Assembly (NCBI GenBank): GCA_029777145.1
Contig: JAKOSS010000254.1
Location: forward strand, 1 to 5,067
Direction: 5' to 3'
DNA length: 5,067 nucleotides
Source of the DNA: Acidobacteriota bacterium
GTDB lineage: Bacteria; Acidobacteriota; Blastocatellia; Pyrinomonadales; Pyrinomonadaceae
The translations under genes and the position numbers were made by a program. This document shows, in pieces, positions 5,020-5,067 of this stretch. The number at the start of each line of letters is the position of its first letter. Within the stretch, counting starts at the first letter, position 1. The notes beneath the pieces were generated by a model, which was not told the origin of the DNA, did not search any database, and worked only from the letters and a program-made list of their open reading frames with translations.

Positions 5020-5067
5020 AACATATCGCGATGAATACAGCCGCCTGTTCGTGGTCGATCAAATGCC
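5012..5067 (+). CDS. Possible start of a divergent gene, cut by window end
   Basis: An ATG at 5012 opens a frame that stays open to the window edge and encodes 18 full codons beginning MDKTYRDEYSRLFVVDQM. The composition looks protein-like, with mixed charged and hydrophobic residues. It is too short to identify, and no Shine-Dalgarno precedes it. A second ATG at 5031 in another frame is also open to the edge (MNTAACSWSIK) but looks less convincing. The leader between it and the lipoprotein gene is AT-rich, as expected for a divergent promoter region. Partial at the 3' end. Confidence 0.4.
   Translation, partial: MDKTYRDEYSRLFVVDQM

Noticed and set aside
4413..5024. Longer lipoprotein reading frame starting at 5024
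   Set aside because: It would add 26 residues before the signal peptide and would start upstream of the predicted promoter. The internal ATG has a good Shine-Dalgarno.
1..5067. CRISPR, transposon, phage, toxin-antitoxin, tRNA or rRNA genes
   Set aside because: I saw no repeat array, terminal inverted repeats, transposase or integrase motifs, small gene pair or structured RNA gene in reading both strands.

Overview
The window reads as ordinary chromosomal DNA from a GC-rich, lipoprotein-rich bacterium. The best guess is an Acidobacteriota relative of the Blastocatellia/Pyrinomonadaceae type. Supporting signs are two short lipoproteins with clear lipoboxes, one with an Asn/Thr/Pro-rich linker behind its Cys; a bacilliredoxin, known from bacillithiol-using lineages that include some Acidobacteria; and a weak, inconsistent use of Shine-Dalgarno sequences. 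The assignment rests on protein resemblance from memory, not on a search.

Layout from left to right. Positions 1-190 hold no convincing gene but contain two hairpin-forming inverted repeats and an 11-bp direct repeat. Three plus-strand genes follow: tsaE (t6A tRNA modification ATPase), a lipoprotein of the L,D-transpeptidase (YkuD) family whose start codon overlaps the tsaE stop by one base, and, after a 71-bp gap, a BrxA/BrxB-type bacilliredoxin. The bacilliredoxin converges on a minus-strand YhhN/TMEM86-family membrane protein (lysoplasmalogenase family), with a possible terminator hairpin between them. The YhhN gene diverges from a plus-strand PilZ-domain protein across a 125-bp intergenic region with a plausible promoter. 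The PilZ gene converges on a minus-strand CitE-like aldolase-superfamily protein (DUF6986-like), and the two stop codons share a TTAA tetramer. Upstream of that gene, in the same orientation and 12 bp away, lies a small lipoprotein gene with its own good promoter and Shine-Dalgarno. At the right edge a possible divergent gene begins and runs off the window.

The likely transcription units are tsaE-ldt, brx alone or partly coupled to them, yhhN alone, pilZ alone, and lipoprotein-aldolase. The genes do not form an obvious single pathway: they cover tRNA modification, envelope remodelling, thiol redox repair, membrane lipid metabolism, c-di-GMP signalling and central-carbon-like chemistry. I see no CRISPR array, phage, transposon, toxin-antitoxin pair or defence system, and no strong case for a wholly new system. 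The points most worth checking are the palindromic leader ahead of tsaE, the PilZ protein with an altered ligand motif, the bacilliredoxin in an apparently diderm organism, and the lipoprotein/DUF6986 pair.
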